Shown here: one piece after another, positions 1-8,393 of the stretch
How the letters are laid out: each line of letters starts with the position of its first letter
How positions within the stretch are numbered: the first letter of the stretch is position 1
NCBI RefSeq assembly: GCF_026586625.1
Contig: NZ_JAODIW010000005.1
Coordinates: forward strand, 186,001-250,000
Direction of reading: 5' to 3'
Source: Halobium salinum
GTDB lineage: Archaea > Halobacteriota > Halobacteria > Halobacteriales > Haloferacaceae
Length of the DNA: 64,000 nt
Translations under genes and position numbers: made by a program
Notes under the pieces: model-generated
The model's database searches: none
Seen by the model: the letters and a program-made list of their open reading frames with translations, nothing else
Told to the model about the DNA's origin: nothing

Positions 1-53
1 ACCCCGAATCGAGTCGGATTAGGGTTTGAGCGTATTGATCAGTTCTCTCTCGT

Positions 54-490
54 TCAATATATCCAGCAGCATATGCGAAATCCTCGGACACGTCCGGAGA
101 GCGCGACGTACCGCTCGCCGTTCTCCTGGTTCTTCACCGGCGTTCCCTCATCACGCCGGTGCCTACCCTCGAGATACTGGTCCTCGGAGTGGTAGTCTTG
201 GATGCCGAGCACGTGTAATACACCAATCCACATCATCGTATGCTGGAGCAGGGCGACGATGACATGTTTGATAGACGCGTACTGGTAGTTCGTTAGGTAC
301 GCGCGGATGTCCGGAGCGGGGTCGGCTTCCAGCATCACGCTCCGCACGTGCTTCCGCGAGTCGACGGACGGCGGGAGAACCTTCGTACTTAAGTCCTGAT
401 ACACACCGTCGACGGACTCCAGCCAGAACGAATACGCAAAGCGTGTCCATCGGTGATTTCTCAGGCGGTGGTGCGAGGTCGCCGTCGTCT
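54..490 (-). pseudogene. Decayed tyrosine recombinase (integrase) fragment
   Basis: The minus-strand reading frame resembles the middle of haloarchaeal XerC-type integrases: a short stretch on the order of VMLEADPAPDIRAYL, then YASIKHVIVALLQHTMMWIG. In intact relatives the last part reads HTGMRIG, and its arginine is the first catalytic Arg; here that position is Trp. The reading frame before residue VYQDLST continues without a start codon and the C-terminal catalytic half (second Arg, His, Tyr) is missing. This is therefore a non-functional remnant, probably left by an earlier integration event at this edge of the region. The family call rests on recognised motifs, not a search. Confidence 0.55.
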
Positions 491-774
491 CGCCTCCAGA
501 TGCGGTTCAGTAGGTTAGGAGAGGGTCTACATCTCATCTGGTGGGAGCGTCAGTGAAAGACTCGCGGCACCGCTATAGAAGCTGACTCGCGTCGAGCCTG
601 GTCGGAAGAAAGGTCATTTCCTTCATCGTCAGTCGGGATGACTCAGCTCTCAGACAGGGACACATCAAACCTCGGTCGAATACGGTTGAGTGGGTCGACA
701 TCGAGTTCTTCGAGGGGCTCTCCGCGGCCGCCGTAACTCGACGGTCGACACTCCCCGAACAGCACGGAGCCGAG
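491..774. other. Gene-free stretch with a possible gene tail
   Basis: No complete gene is seen. On the minus strand a coding-like peptide ending at a stop at 643-645 reads EELDVDPLNRIRPRFDV near its end, which looks like the tail of a degraded gene. I cannot name the family. Confidence 0.25.
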
Positions 775-1734
775 CTACTCCGACGCCGCTTCTTCGATCT
801 GCTGTGTGGCCTCGACGACTTCCGCGTGGGCACGGCCGTTCGACGCGACGAGACCGCGGCTCCCGTAACACCAGTCGTTCCCTCGGAGGTCGGTGACGGT
901 CCCCCCAGCCCACTCGACGAGCGCGGCGCCCGCGATCGTATCCCAAGGGTTCAGATCGTCGAGGTTGGTTATCGCTGCCTCGATTTCGCCCGCGGCGACG
1001 GCGGCGAGGGCGAGTTGGGTCGACCCGTAGCGTCGGAGGTCGCTGAACCGTCTGACGACCTCACCCGTCGCGGTTGCGAACTGGTCCCGACTATCGAATC
1101 CCCACCAGTACGTCGGTGCGACCATGAACCCGGTCGGATCCGACCGGTCGCTGACCGAGACTGGTCTGTCGTTTCGCCGGACTCCGGTCGGATCGCCGGT
1201 GTAGATGTCGTCCCGTTCCGGAACGACAGTCGCGGCAGCAACCGCCTTCGCGCTATCTATCGCCGCTACGCTGGTACACCACAGGGCGTTGCCACGCGTA
1301 TAGTTGTACGAGCCGTCGATGGGGTCGACGGTGAACGCGAGTCCGTCACTGGGCACCTCTTTCGTCGCCTCACCCACCTTCTCCTCCCCGATGATGGGTG
1401 CATCCGGATACGCTCGGGTGAGGGTGTCGATCGCGGTTGCCTGAGCCGCTCGGTCGGCGTCGGTCACGACCGCCGCCTTCGAGTCCTCTTTGTACTCTAC
1501 GTCGAGTCCCGTTCGGAAGAGATTCTCCGCCGCAGCCCCGCCCGTGACGGCGGCCTGTTCGACGACCGGGGCGTAGGGGGAGGGCGCCGACGCCTTCGAG
1601 GACGCTTCCTCCGGCGACTCTCCGTCCCCCTCGGACTGTTCACCCTGTGCGGACGCCGAGGTAGCGATTCCGATGCTGGTGACTCCACCCGCGACTCCTT
1701 TCAGGTAATTTCGCCGATTGAATGAGTCGACCAT
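775..1734 (-). CDS. Tat-exported inositol monophosphatase-family protein
   Basis: A 319-residue protein of the inositol monophosphatase/FBPase superfamily, Mg-dependent phosphatases acting on inositol phosphates, fructose bisphosphate or PAP. Visible motifs are GEE at about 116-118, the metal-binding DPIDGS at 137-142 (the usual T is S) and NPWDTIAGA at 262-270, matching the WDxAAG motif. The oddity is the N-terminus: NRRNYLKG at 6-13, a hydrophobic stretch and an ASAQG-like cleavage region at 27-31, which is a twin-arginine signal, followed by an acidic Ser/Glu linker to about residue 50. Members of this family are normally cytoplasmic. The start at 1734 puts the twin arginines at residues 7-8, where a Tat signal needs them. 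The substrate is unknown. Confidence 0.85.
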   Translation of the reverse strand: MVDSFNRRNYLKGVAGGVTSIGIATSASAQGEQSEGDGESPEEASSKASAPSPYAPVVEQAAVTGGAAAENLFRTGLDVEYKEDSKAAVVTDADRAAQATAIDTLTRAYPDAPIIGEEKVGEATKEVPSDGLAFTVDPIDGSYNYTRGNALWCTSVAAIDSAKAVAAATVVPERDDIYTGDPTGVRRNDRPVSVSDRSDPTGFMVAPTYWWGFDSRDQFATATGEVVRRFSDLRRYGSTQLALAAVAAGEIEAAITNLDDLNPWDTIAGAALVEWAGGTVTDLRGNDWCYGSRGLVASNGRAHAEVVEATQQIEEAASE

Positions 1735-1977
1735 CCGTCGGCGTGATAGAGTATCACAGCCAATAAAAGCAAGTGATTATCCTCCGTCGTACCTGTCGAG
1801 TCGTGCAGAGGCGTCTCGACTGGCACGGACCAACAGTCGAGCGCGAAGCGGTTCGCGGGGAGTTGATCAACCGGCTCTCGCGGTCGTCCTTCCGGGACGG
1901 AAACGGGCGATTCTCGACGAATAGTCGGGTTCTCGTCCCCTGGAAATCGATACGTCGGAGGCGGTCGTGACACCTGC

Positions 1978-2170
1978 ATGGACGATTCCGCTCCCGACCA
2001 CCGGCCTCCCGAGGAGGCGTTCGCACTCCTCGGCAACGACTTACGTCTCCGCATCGTCCGGGCGCTCAGCGAAGCGGGCGAACCCCTCCCCGTCTCCGGC
2101 CTTCGGGAGCGGGTCGAAGAGCGGGATAGCGGTCGATTCAATTACGACCTGGTGAAACTCGACGGCTGGT
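1978..2170 (+). pseudogene. Truncated ArsR-type winged-helix regulator
   Basis: The first 60 residues match the helix-turn-helix part of a common haloarchaeal ArsR-like family: EEAFALLGNDLRLRIVRAL, then PVSGLRERVEERDSGRFNY. After about residue 65 the reading frame stops resembling the family and ends after only 92 residues at 2256, with no effector domain. It is most likely a broken gene. An intact short regulator is possible but less likely because the wing is interrupted. Confidence 0.5.
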
Positions 2171-2256
2171 TCGTCACTCGAGCGTACGGCCTCAATCACC
2201 ATATTCGTGCTGAAATTTTCATCTCCTGGATAGAGAGTCGAACCACATCTTTCTGA

Positions 2257-2630
2257 CCGGCCTGCGCCCAGTACTCGGTAGGGGAAATTCGAACAGCTGA
2301 CAACTACTTCTGAGTCGCAAACATGGACACACTCCGTCCCTAGCAGCTGAGTCAGTCCGACCGGTACTACAAGAAACACCCTCTCGTCGGCCCGGAATCG
2401 GCGTGAGTCTGCTCAGAGAGTGGTGCCGTCTTTGAACATCACCCCCCTAACATTCGGATTACGTTTGCCTACCGGACTGCCGAAGACAGAGGGAGAAAGA
2501 TTCGGCACCGTCTGTACCTTCTGTACCTGCTGAACCTTCCGAGTCGTCCGAACACTCAAAACGCGCAGAACACGTTCGGAACGACGACGGGGTGGCTCGG
2601 GAGCGGCCGAGAGACGTTCGAGAAGCGGTA
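2257..2630. other. Gene-free stretch
   Basis: No reading frame with haloarchaeal coding character, no RNA gene and no clear repeat is seen here, apart from a short tandem-like CTGTACCTTCTGTACCTGCTG motif around 2514-2533. Confidence 0.4.
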
Positions 2631-2924
2631 CTACTCCGAGTGGACGACGTACCCGCGTTCGCTCCGTTCGAGGCGCACGTAGGCGGGGAGCCGTTCGTCG
2701 TCGACCGGCGACAGTGCGAGGAGTTCGTCATCGGTCGTCCCGACCCACTCCCTCCCGGTCTCGGTGTCCCAGCAGCAGGGGGTCCAGTCGCCAGCCTCGA
2801 AGCGCGCCCAGATTTGACTCTCCGTAACGAACTCACCCGTCGACGACCGGTAGACGGTCTCTTCGATGTCCTGGGACACGTCCACATCTCCACGACCGAT
2901 TCTAAGTACCTGTTGTACCACCAT
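2631..2924 (-). CDS. Small hypothetical haloarchaeal protein
   Basis: A 97-residue acidic protein that I do not recognise. It has several tryptophans (around 39, 47, 52, 60) and no membrane segment or signal. A TATA-like TTTAAA at about 2936-2941 lies only 8 nt before the ATG at 2924, which is too close for transcription to begin upstream of it. The true start may be a GTG near 2885 or 2879, which would give a protein of about 82-84 residues beginning VDVSQDIEE or VSQDIEE. The next gene upstream is the zinc-ribbon gene on the same strand. Confidence 0.55.
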   Translation of the reverse strand: MVVQQVLRIGRGDVDVSQDIEETVYRSSTGEFVTESQIWARFEAGDWTPCCWDTETGREWVGTTDDELLALSPVDDERLPAYVRLERSERGYVVHSE

Positions 2925-3037
2925 CGAACGTGTTTAAATAGGTCGGAGAACCCGAAGGCGGGACGGATGGTGTCCCGGGGTTCGCACTCGCAGTCCCCGT
3001 CGGCGTTCGAGACCGCGAAGATAGCGGTTCGCGTCCG

Positions 3038-3562
3038 CTACGGGTCGCGTCTGACGCCGATGCCGCCGTCGTCGTCGTCTCGGTCGCGGTTGCCAGACGA
3101 CCGCTCCGCGGGGACCAACAGCCCGTCGCCGGTCAGTTCCCGCACGAGGTGGAGAACACACTGGGGGACGAGCCGGTCGTCCCAGTGGTCGGCGGTGGCG
3201 TGGACGCGGTGGTCACCGACTCGGACGTACCGGAGGATAGGCACCGGCCTGCGGTCCGCGCCGGCTTCCGGATAGGCGACGAAGTACTCGAACTGCCGGT
3301 CGGTGGCGTCGTGGACGGTGATTTTGAACAGTGGTGAGAGACGGGTGGTCTCGCCCTCGGTGCCCGCGGTCCGCGGTGTCACCGCCTGCGGCTCCCCGGC
3401 GAAGGTGACCACTCGTCCGTCGCAGCTCGGACAGCGTCCCGGGTGGCTCCCCGTACCGAGGTAGGTGTAGTCGTGCCCACACTCGTAACACCGGAGGTCC
3501 GACTCGAGGTCGGCGGTGGGGGTGTGGGATGCGTCGTTTCTGGTGCCCGGATCGAAGCTCAT
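3038..3562 (-). CDS. Zinc-ribbon protein, paralogue 1
   Basis: A 174-residue protein with an N-terminal zinc ribbon, C25-x2-C28 and C44-x2-C47 (CYEC ... CPSC), followed by a roughly 90-residue alpha/beta domain carrying FEYFVAYP and RYVRVGDHRV, and an acidic, Asp-rich C-terminal tail. It is clearly paralogous to the protein at 4928-5455: the ribbon, the YLGT-G-HPG loop, the FEY segment and the YVRVGDH segment all align. The function is unknown; zinc ribbons of this kind often mediate nucleic-acid or protein contacts. A GAGGT sequence just upstream of the ATG could serve as a ribosome binding site. Confidence 0.75.
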   Translation of the reverse strand: MSFDPGTRNDASHTPTADLESDLRCYECGHDYTYLGTGSHPGRCPSCDGRVVTFAGEPQAVTPRTAGTEGETTRLSPLFKITVHDATDRQFEYFVAYPEAGADRRPVPILRYVRVGDHRVHATADHWDDRLVPQCVLHLVRELTGDGLLVPAERSSGNRDRDDDDGGIGVRRDP

Positions 3563-3920
3563 AGAGATAACCTCTATTCACGGCGTCGCCCGGGCCCGTT
3601 GTAGCTTCGATGCCAACAGAGATTGGTTTGTCGGTAACCCCGACAGTCAGTCCATCACACACCTCTGACCGCCGATGCCGTAATCGGCCGTCTCGACCGG
3701 TGTGAAGGGAGTATCCGAATAGGTGACGGGCGGCGACGAGTTCGGGCGCGCGGACGGCGTACGGGAGCAAATATCGTGGATTCGAGCCGGTCGAGACCGG
3801 CGTCGGGCGCTCACGAGCGGCCGAGCACCATCGGCGGGAGTCGAGAGTGTCGACAGCGACGAGAATCGGCCGGCGGTACTGACCGAGGAGCTACCGCTCC
3901 GGTCCCGTCGGAGTCAGCGG
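3563..3920. other. Intergenic region between divergent genes
   Basis: No gene is seen. It separates the minus-strand zinc-ribbon gene from the plus-strand protease transcript and should hold both promoters. Confidence 0.4.
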
Positions 3921-3923
3921 GAC

Positions 3924-3930
3924 TTATACA
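3924..3930 (+). promoter_or_regulatory. TATA box for the leader ORF and CPBP protease
   Basis: TTATACA is centred 27-28 nt before the ATG at 3955, the spacing expected for a leaderless haloarchaeal transcript. Confidence 0.55.
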
Positions 3931-3954
3931 CGCGACGCCCGTACGACCGACCGA

Positions 3955-4005
3955 ATGCGCTCCATTCACTGTCACGTCTACGGTGGCGGGGGTGACGCGC
4001 CGTGA
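3955..4005 (+). CDS. Possible 16-residue leader peptide
   Basis: An ATG placed exactly where a leaderless transcript from the TATA box at 3924 would begin opens a 16-codon frame (MRSIHCHVYGGGGDAP). Its TGA stop overlaps the GTG start of the protease gene as GTGA. The short His-Cys-His segment and the four glycines are notable. It could be a leader peptide that couples translation of the protease to its own. It could also be chance, and the GTG at 4002 could be reached from another start. Confidence 0.35.
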   Translation: MRSIHCHVYGGGGDAP

Positions 4006-4808
4006 GTACGGCGAACCGCTCCGTCGCCGCCGCGGTCGCGACGCTCGTCAGCGGGACGGCGCTGGGAATCTTCGGGCTCGCCTTCGGGACCGTGCTCGCG
4101 CTGATCGCCCTCCTCGTGCTCGTCGCCGGCGGCATCGTCGAGTTCACTGCGACGGTCACGCTCGTCGTCGGCCTCCTAATGACACAGGGGGTCGGCTGCT
4201 TCTGTACGGCCATCGGTTACAGTCGGTACCGGCACCGACTCACCGGACTGCTCGAGCGCGTCGTCGGCGAGCGAAGCTGGCTCGCCACACGGCCGTTCCG
4301 GATTCCGGCACGCGTCCCGACGCTGAAGGACCTCGCCTACGTCGCCGGCGCCTACGTCCTGGCGTTCGGCGGCGTCACGGTGGTCGGGCTCCTCGTCTCC
4401 GCCACCGGCGTCGAGGCCGCGAACAACGCCGCCGCCGAGACCGGGATGCAGAACCCCGAACTCCTGCTCCTGCTGATTCCGGGTTCGATTCTCCTCATCG
4501 GCCCGGGAGAGGAGCTCCTGTTCCGGGGCGTCGTGCAGGGTCGGTTCCGCGAGCACTTCGGCCCCGCCGTCGCTATCGTCTCGGCGAGCCTCCTCTTTGC
4601 GGCCATCCACTTCACCGCGTTACAGGGTGCCGCCGGGGCGCGGCTGGTGACCATCGGCATCCTCGTGGTCCCCGCACTGGTGTTCGGCGTCGTCTACGAA
4701 CTCACCGACAACATCGTCGTCCCCGCGCTGGTCCACGGCCTGTACAACGCGACCCTCTTCGGCCTGCTGTACCTGAGCACGGTCGTCGCGCCGACGATGG
4801 GCGCCTGA
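4002..4808 (+). CDS. CPBP-family intramembrane metalloprotease
   Basis: A 268-residue multi-pass membrane protein of the CPBP (CAAX protease and bacteriocin-processing, Abi) family. Hydrophobic segments lie at about 8-45, 50-70, 110-135, 153-168, 188-207, 214-233 and 238-262. The signature glutamates E170-E171 and R175 are in GEELLFRG; further conserved residues are H203 (FAAIHF) and H245/N249 (VHGLYN). The family cleaves membrane-associated peptides, or in some members acts only as a scaffold. The start is GTG, fused by overlap to the small upstream frame. The two zinc-ribbon paralogues on either side suggest a conserved local unit. Confidence 0.88.
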   Translation: MSTANRSVAAAVATLVSGTALGIFGLAFGTVLALIALLVLVAGGIVEFTATVTLVVGLLMTQGVGCFCTAIGYSRYRHRLTGLLERVVGERSWLATRPFRIPARVPTLKDLAYVAGAYVLAFGGVTVVGLLVSATGVEAANNAAAETGMQNPELLLLLIPGSILLIGPGEELLFRGVVQGRFREHFGPAVAIVSASLLFAAIHFTALQGAAGARLVTIGILVVPALVFGVVYELTDNIVVPALVHGLYNATLFGLLYLSTVVAPTMGA

Positions 4809-4927
4809 CGGCGCGGGTCTCGGAGCGTGACGGGCGCTCGCCGGGGGTCACCTCGGGGTCGGCTGCGCACGTTTCGGTCGGTCGCCATACTTATATGCTG
4901 CATTGCGTATCCACAGGTGAACCCCAG

Positions 4928-5455
4928 ATGAGCAACCGTCCCACCGCTCCGGACTCCGAACACGGCACCGCGTCGGTGGCCGATGTCGCGCGTACGCTCC
5001 GCTGTTTCGCCTGCGAACGGGAGTACGCCTACCTCGGCACCGACGGCCACCCCGGTGTCTGTCCGTCCTGTGACAGCCGTGCGGTCTCTTTCAGCGGGGA
5101 GCCACGGGTTGTTTCGCCGGAGCGCGAACTCGTCGAGAAGTCCCACCTGCAGTTCTCGAACGTGCTCCGGGTAGTCGTCGTCGACGATACCGACCGGCGC
5201 TTCGAGTACCTCTTTGCACTCACGGGCGGCATCGGTCAGGACCCGCTCACGGCGACGGCGAAGTACGTCCGCGTCGGCGACCACGTAATCGAGCCGACCG
5301 CGGGCGGCCCATACGCCGAACTGTTCCCGAACGCCGTCGGTTCGGTCGTCCGCGAGATCACCGGGAGCCCGCTGTCCCTACCCGGTGACCGCGACTCCAC
5401 GGACACCGGCTCGGGGGACGTGGGACCGGACGGTGGACGCGACTCGCGGCGCTGA
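4928..5455 (+). CDS. Zinc-ribbon protein, paralogue 2
   Basis: A 175-residue paralogue of the protein at 3038-3562, with C26-x2-C29 and C45-x2-C48, then the same alpha/beta domain (RRFEYLFAL, KYVRVGDHVIEP) and a Gly/Asp-rich tail. The frame is open far upstream, but the ATG at 4928 is chosen because the zinc ribbon begins shortly after it. A TATA box (CTTATATG, about 4888-4895) and a purine-rich AGGTGA about 10 nt upstream also support it. The function is unknown. Confidence 0.75.
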   Translation: MSNRPTAPDSEHGTASVADVARTLRCFACEREYAYLGTDGHPGVCPSCDSRAVSFSGEPRVVSPERELVEKSHLQFSNVLRVVVVDDTDRRFEYLFALTGGIGQDPLTATAKYVRVGDHVIEPTAGGPYAELFPNAVGSVVREITGSPLSLPGDRDSTDTGSGDVGPDGGRDSRR

Positions 5456-6012
5456 GAGACACAGCGACCCCTGGAGGCTCCTCGGTCGACGGTGTGGCCC
5501 CGGGCCGATGGGTCGTCTCCGATTACTCAACCTGCCGCCGAACGGTCCACCTCGGGAGCGGTCGGCTCGGCTCGCGTGCTCGCTCTCCATCCCCCGGTTG
5601 TACCGCTTCATTCTTATGAAAATAGTTAGATTCGATATGGTCGCTTCAATCTCGGTGCTGAAGCTGTCGGACCGTGACGGAAGAGGCATGTGGATACGAC
5701 GGCTCTCGACTTTTCGAGTGTGATTTTCTCCTCGATTGACGCCTAAAGTGCTGCGGCGCGTACAGAGAATGCGCCAGCTATTATGATACTATCCAGTTAG
5801 ACGCTTCAGCGGGCGTTCGCCCTTCATTCTCGCTGCCAGCATACGAGCGTAGCTGTGCCCAGAATCCCTCTGAGTCGACCTGCGTGCCGTACTGAATGCG
5901 AGTTCTTCGACCGGATTACCCTCGTCCGGACGATGCCGGCCCCTCGATTAGACCAGCAACGTACCGGTCGTGCAGTCTAACGAATTCTGATTTTGCGCTA
6001 TCGTGGCGCCGG
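5456..6012. other. Intergenic, with a gene remnant on the minus strand
   Basis: No complete gene is visible in about 560 bases. On the minus strand from about 5905 to a stop at 5781-5783 the translation reads QVDSEGFWAQLRSYAGSENE, which looks like coding sequence, but an in-frame stop a few codons upstream cuts it off. I treat it as the tail of a decayed, unidentified gene. Confidence 0.3.
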
Positions 6013-6258
6013 TCACTCCACCTCCAGTTCGATGAGTTCGTCGCCCGCCTCGATTTCGGCTTCGTCGTCGACGAGAATCTTCGAAACCGTCCCGTCGGTC
6101 TCGGCCGTCACGTCGTAGAAGTTCTTCATCACCCCGACCAGACAGACGGTGTCGCCTGCGCTGACCGTGTCTCCCTCTTCGACGAGGGGGTCCGCTTCGG
6201 GGTCCGACCGCCGGTAGAACACCCCTGGCATCGGGGCTGTAATCGTTGTCTTGCTCAT
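6013..6258 (-). CDS. Biotin carboxyl carrier protein (BCCP)
   Basis: An 81-residue stand-alone biotinyl/lipoyl domain that carries biotin between a biotin carboxylase and a carboxyltransferase. The target lysine is K45 in VGVMKNFYDV, 37 residues from the C-terminus, the usual place; the Met-Lys core is kept, but the +1 residue is Asn instead of the canonical Met or Leu. The half-domain symmetry is visible: APMPGVF before it and TDGTVSKILV after it. It is transcribed on the same strand as the PxpB/PxpC pair but is separated from it by 175 bases, with a TATA-like GTATTTAT at about 6318-6325, so it may have its own promoter. Its partner is the biotin carboxylase at 8518. A biotin ligase must be supplied from elsewhere. 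Confidence 0.85.
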   Translation of the reverse strand: MSKTTITAPMPGVFYRRSDPEADPLVEEGDTVSAGDTVCLVGVMKNFYDVTAETDGTVSKILVDDEAEIEAGDELIELEVE

Positions 6259-6362
6259 AGTTGTTGGTTTTCTGTCGTGTGTCCGCTGTCGACTCGTCGT
6301 AACCGTACTCCGTGGGCGTATTTATGTATTCGTCAACTATTACCACAGCAGCAGTTGACGGG

Positions 6363-6377
6363 CGGTGCGTAGCACCG
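6363..6377 (-). terminator. Short hairpin after pxpC
   Basis: CGGTGC-GTA-GCACCG forms a perfect 6-bp stem with a 3-nt loop about 57 nt downstream of the PxpC stop. It may mark the end of that transcript. No long T-run follows, so this is tentative. Confidence 0.3.
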
Positions 6378-6433
6378 GGACCGGGGAGTATCGCCGCGGA
6401 GGGTGTCACCGAGGGAGTGCTCCCGACGGGCCC

Positions 6434-7411
6434 TCAGTCCACGTCGACCGAGAGGGACGTTGCCACCTTGTCCAGGGCCTCCCGTCGCTCGGCTCGAGCG
6501 TCGAGCGCCTCGTCGACGTCGACCGACTCGAAGAACACGGACTGGTGGGTGCGACGCTGGGCGAGCAGGCCACGGTCGGCGCTGATTACGGTGCCGACCG
6601 TCGCGTATCCGCCGCCGGTCACGGCGTCCTGCATCAGCACGATGGGCTGCTGGGGCACCTGGATGGAACCGACTGGGTAGCCGAGGTCGACGACGTTCGA
6701 CGGGTCGGGGCCGGCGCCGAACGGCTGTTCCCGGGACTCGAACTCCATATCCGGACCTTCGAGGCGGTACCCCACCCGGTCTGCGTCGGCGGCGACCGTC
6801 CACTCCGCGCTGCAGAGTTCCTCGCGGCTCTCGTCGGTGAGCCGGTAATCACACAACCCCAGGACGACGCGGACCGTGTCCTCGTCGTAGCTCGGTACGT
6901 GGTCGTCGTCGACGGCCCGGCCGACGAGGGCACCCCGGTCGTGGGTCGCCTCGCCGACGGCGAGTTCGTCGCCGGCTTCGAGGGTCCGGCCCTCGTGGCC
7001 GCCGATGCCCACGAGGGTGTACGTCGAGCGGCTCTCCATCACCGGTTCGGTGTCGATTCCGCCGGCGACGGCGAGGTAGGTCCGGGTGCCGTCGACGGCG
7101 AATTCGAGCGAGAGCTCCTGGCCGGCGTCGACAGCGATGGCCTCCCACATCGGCACCGATTCCCCGTCCAGTTCGCCGTCCATCGTCGCGCCGGCGAGGG
7201 CGATGACCCCGGGTTCGGTGAACCGGATATCGGCGCCCTGGTAGGTCATCTCCAGCGTCGCGGCCCCTTCGTCGTTCCCGACGAGGAAATTCGCGACCGC
7301 GTGGGCGTAGGGGTCCATCGCGCCGGAGGGTGGCATTCCGATGTGGTAGTGGCCGTGTCGACCGGTGTCCTGTACCGTCGTCGAGATGCCGCCCGCGAGG
7401 ATTTCGATCAT
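6434..7411 (-). CDS. pxpC: PxpC/KipA (AHS2) carboxyltransferase-type subunit
   Basis: A 325-residue protein of the AHS2/KipA family. Established roles for this family are subunit C of the prokaryotic 5-oxoprolinase PxpABC and half of the carboxyltransferase domain of urea carboxylase. The family's N-terminal signature TVQDTGRHGHYHIGMPPSGA is complete, as are LAGATMDGEL, RVGYRLEGP and the C-terminal VPQQPIVLMQDAVTGGGYAT. The ATG at 7411 overlaps the stop of pxpB by 4 nt, so the two are translationally coupled. In this context (BCCP and biotin carboxylase next door) the PxpB-PxpC pair may act as a carboxyltransferase rather than, or as well as, an oxoprolinase. The assignment to the family is firm; the reaction is inferred. 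Confidence 0.88.
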   Translation of the reverse strand: MIEILAGGISTTVQDTGRHGHYHIGMPPSGAMDPYAHAVANFLVGNDEGAATLEMTYQGADIRFTEPGVIALAGATMDGELDGESVPMWEAIAVDAGQELSLEFAVDGTRTYLAVAGGIDTEPVMESRSTYTLVGIGGHEGRTLEAGDELAVGEATHDRGALVGRAVDDDHVPSYDEDTVRVVLGLCDYRLTDESREELCSAEWTVAADADRVGYRLEGPDMEFESREQPFGAGPDPSNVVDLGYPVGSIQVPQQPIVLMQDAVTGGGYATVGTVISADRGLLAQRRTHQSVFFESVDVDEALDARAERREALDKVATSLSVDVD

Positions 7412-8313
7412 CCGTAGAGCACCTCCTTCAGCTCCTCGTTGTACCCGTGTGGGTCCGCGAAGAACTCCTCGGGGGAGAACTCCACCGTCGCCGTGTCGAA
7501 CTCGAAGCTCCCGTCCTCGACCGCTTCGCGGACGGAGTCGTACTCTTCGCGGTCGATGCGCCGGAAGTTGAGGATGTCGCCCGGGTTCGGGAACACCATC
7601 GACTCCTCGAAGTCGGCGAGTTCCTGGTCGACGTCGAGCACCTCGACGGGTGTTCGTCCGTACAGTTGGTAGCCGCCAGCCCCCTGTACGGGATAGACGG
7701 CAGTAAAGGCGCCACCGTAGCCGACCGCCCGGGAGGGTGTGTCGGTGCGCGGCTGGACGTACTTCGGGACCTCGATCTGCTCCTCGCGGGGGACCATCTG
7801 GAAACAAAACGGGAGACCGGGGACGAACCCGACCATCGTCACCATGTGGGGCGACCCCGTGTGGGCGTCGATGAAGTCGTCGACGCTGTCGAAGCCGTTC
7901 AGCTCGGCGGAGTACTCGAGGTCGGTCGCGTCGGGGTCCTGGTGGTTCTCCCGGAAGCGCATCAGCGTCTCGTGGGTCCACTCGTCCTGGTACAGCACGG
8001 GGAAATCGACGATACGCGTCTCCCACTCGTAGCTCGAGATGTCGGTGTCGGCGGCGACCGCCTTCACCTCGTCGACGAGTTCGTTCGGGCCGATCTCCTC
8101 CGGTTCGAACCGGAGCAAGTACGAGGCGTTCGCCGGACAGATTTCGGTGACCCCCGGCAAGTCGCGCTCGCGGAGCTGCTGGGTCACCGCCATCGCCCGG
8201 AAGTTGGCGTCGAAGCTCATCTCCTGGTCGAGCTCGACGAAGATGTGGTCGTCGCCACCGTGTTCGTACCGGGGCTCTGGGAGGTCCTTCGGTGTGATGC
8301 TGTTCGCTGCCAT
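7408..8313 (-). CDS. pxpB: PxpB/KipI (AHS1) subunit
   Basis: A 301-residue AHS1/KipI-family protein, partner of the downstream PxpC. Motifs are GFVPGLPFCFQMV, then VPKYVQPRTDTPSRAVGYGG and the family's GGYQLYGRTP near the end of the core; the last 60 residues are a charged extension. The ATG at 8313 (MAANSITPKD) is preferred over an upstream start because a TATA box at 8342-8349 puts the transcript start only a few nucleotides before it. This is the first gene of a pxpB-pxpC operon facing away from the biotin carboxylase gene across a 204-bp shared control region. Confidence 0.86.
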   Translation of the reverse strand: MAANSITPKDLPEPRYEHGGDDHIFVELDQEMSFDANFRAMAVTQQLRERDLPGVTEICPANASYLLRFEPEEIGPNELVDEVKAVAADTDISSYEWETRIVDFPVLYQDEWTHETLMRFRENHQDPDATDLEYSAELNGFDSVDDFIDAHTGSPHMVTMVGFVPGLPFCFQMVPREEQIEVPKYVQPRTDTPSRAVGYGGAFTAVYPVQGAGGYQLYGRTPVEVLDVDQELADFEESMVFPNPGDILNFRRIDREEYDSVREAVEDGSFEFDTATVEFSPEEFFADPHGYNEELKEVLYG

Positions 8314-8341
8314 CGTTCTTGTCCCTCGTTCACAGTAGACG

Positions 8342-8349
8342 TATGTATA
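8342..8349 (-). promoter_or_regulatory. TATA box for pxpB-pxpC
   Basis: On the minus strand TATACATA is centred about 32 nt before the pxpB ATG, giving an almost leaderless message. Confidence 0.5.
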
Positions 8350-8393
8350 GGTGCCGCTCACTCGAGTCGCTCCCGTCGCCCGGACTCGACGCC

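Noticed and set aside
3776-4927. Long plus-strand open frame upstream of and in frame with the second zinc-ribbon gene
   Set aside because: It overlaps the CPBP protease gene in another frame and is Arg/Pro-rich, the mark of a shadow frame in high-GC DNA; the real gene starts at 4928.
6434-8026. A 530-residue minus-strand frame covering PxpC and more
   Set aside because: The upstream 200 residues are Arg-rich and overlap pxpB in another frame; PxpC homology begins at the ATG at 7411.
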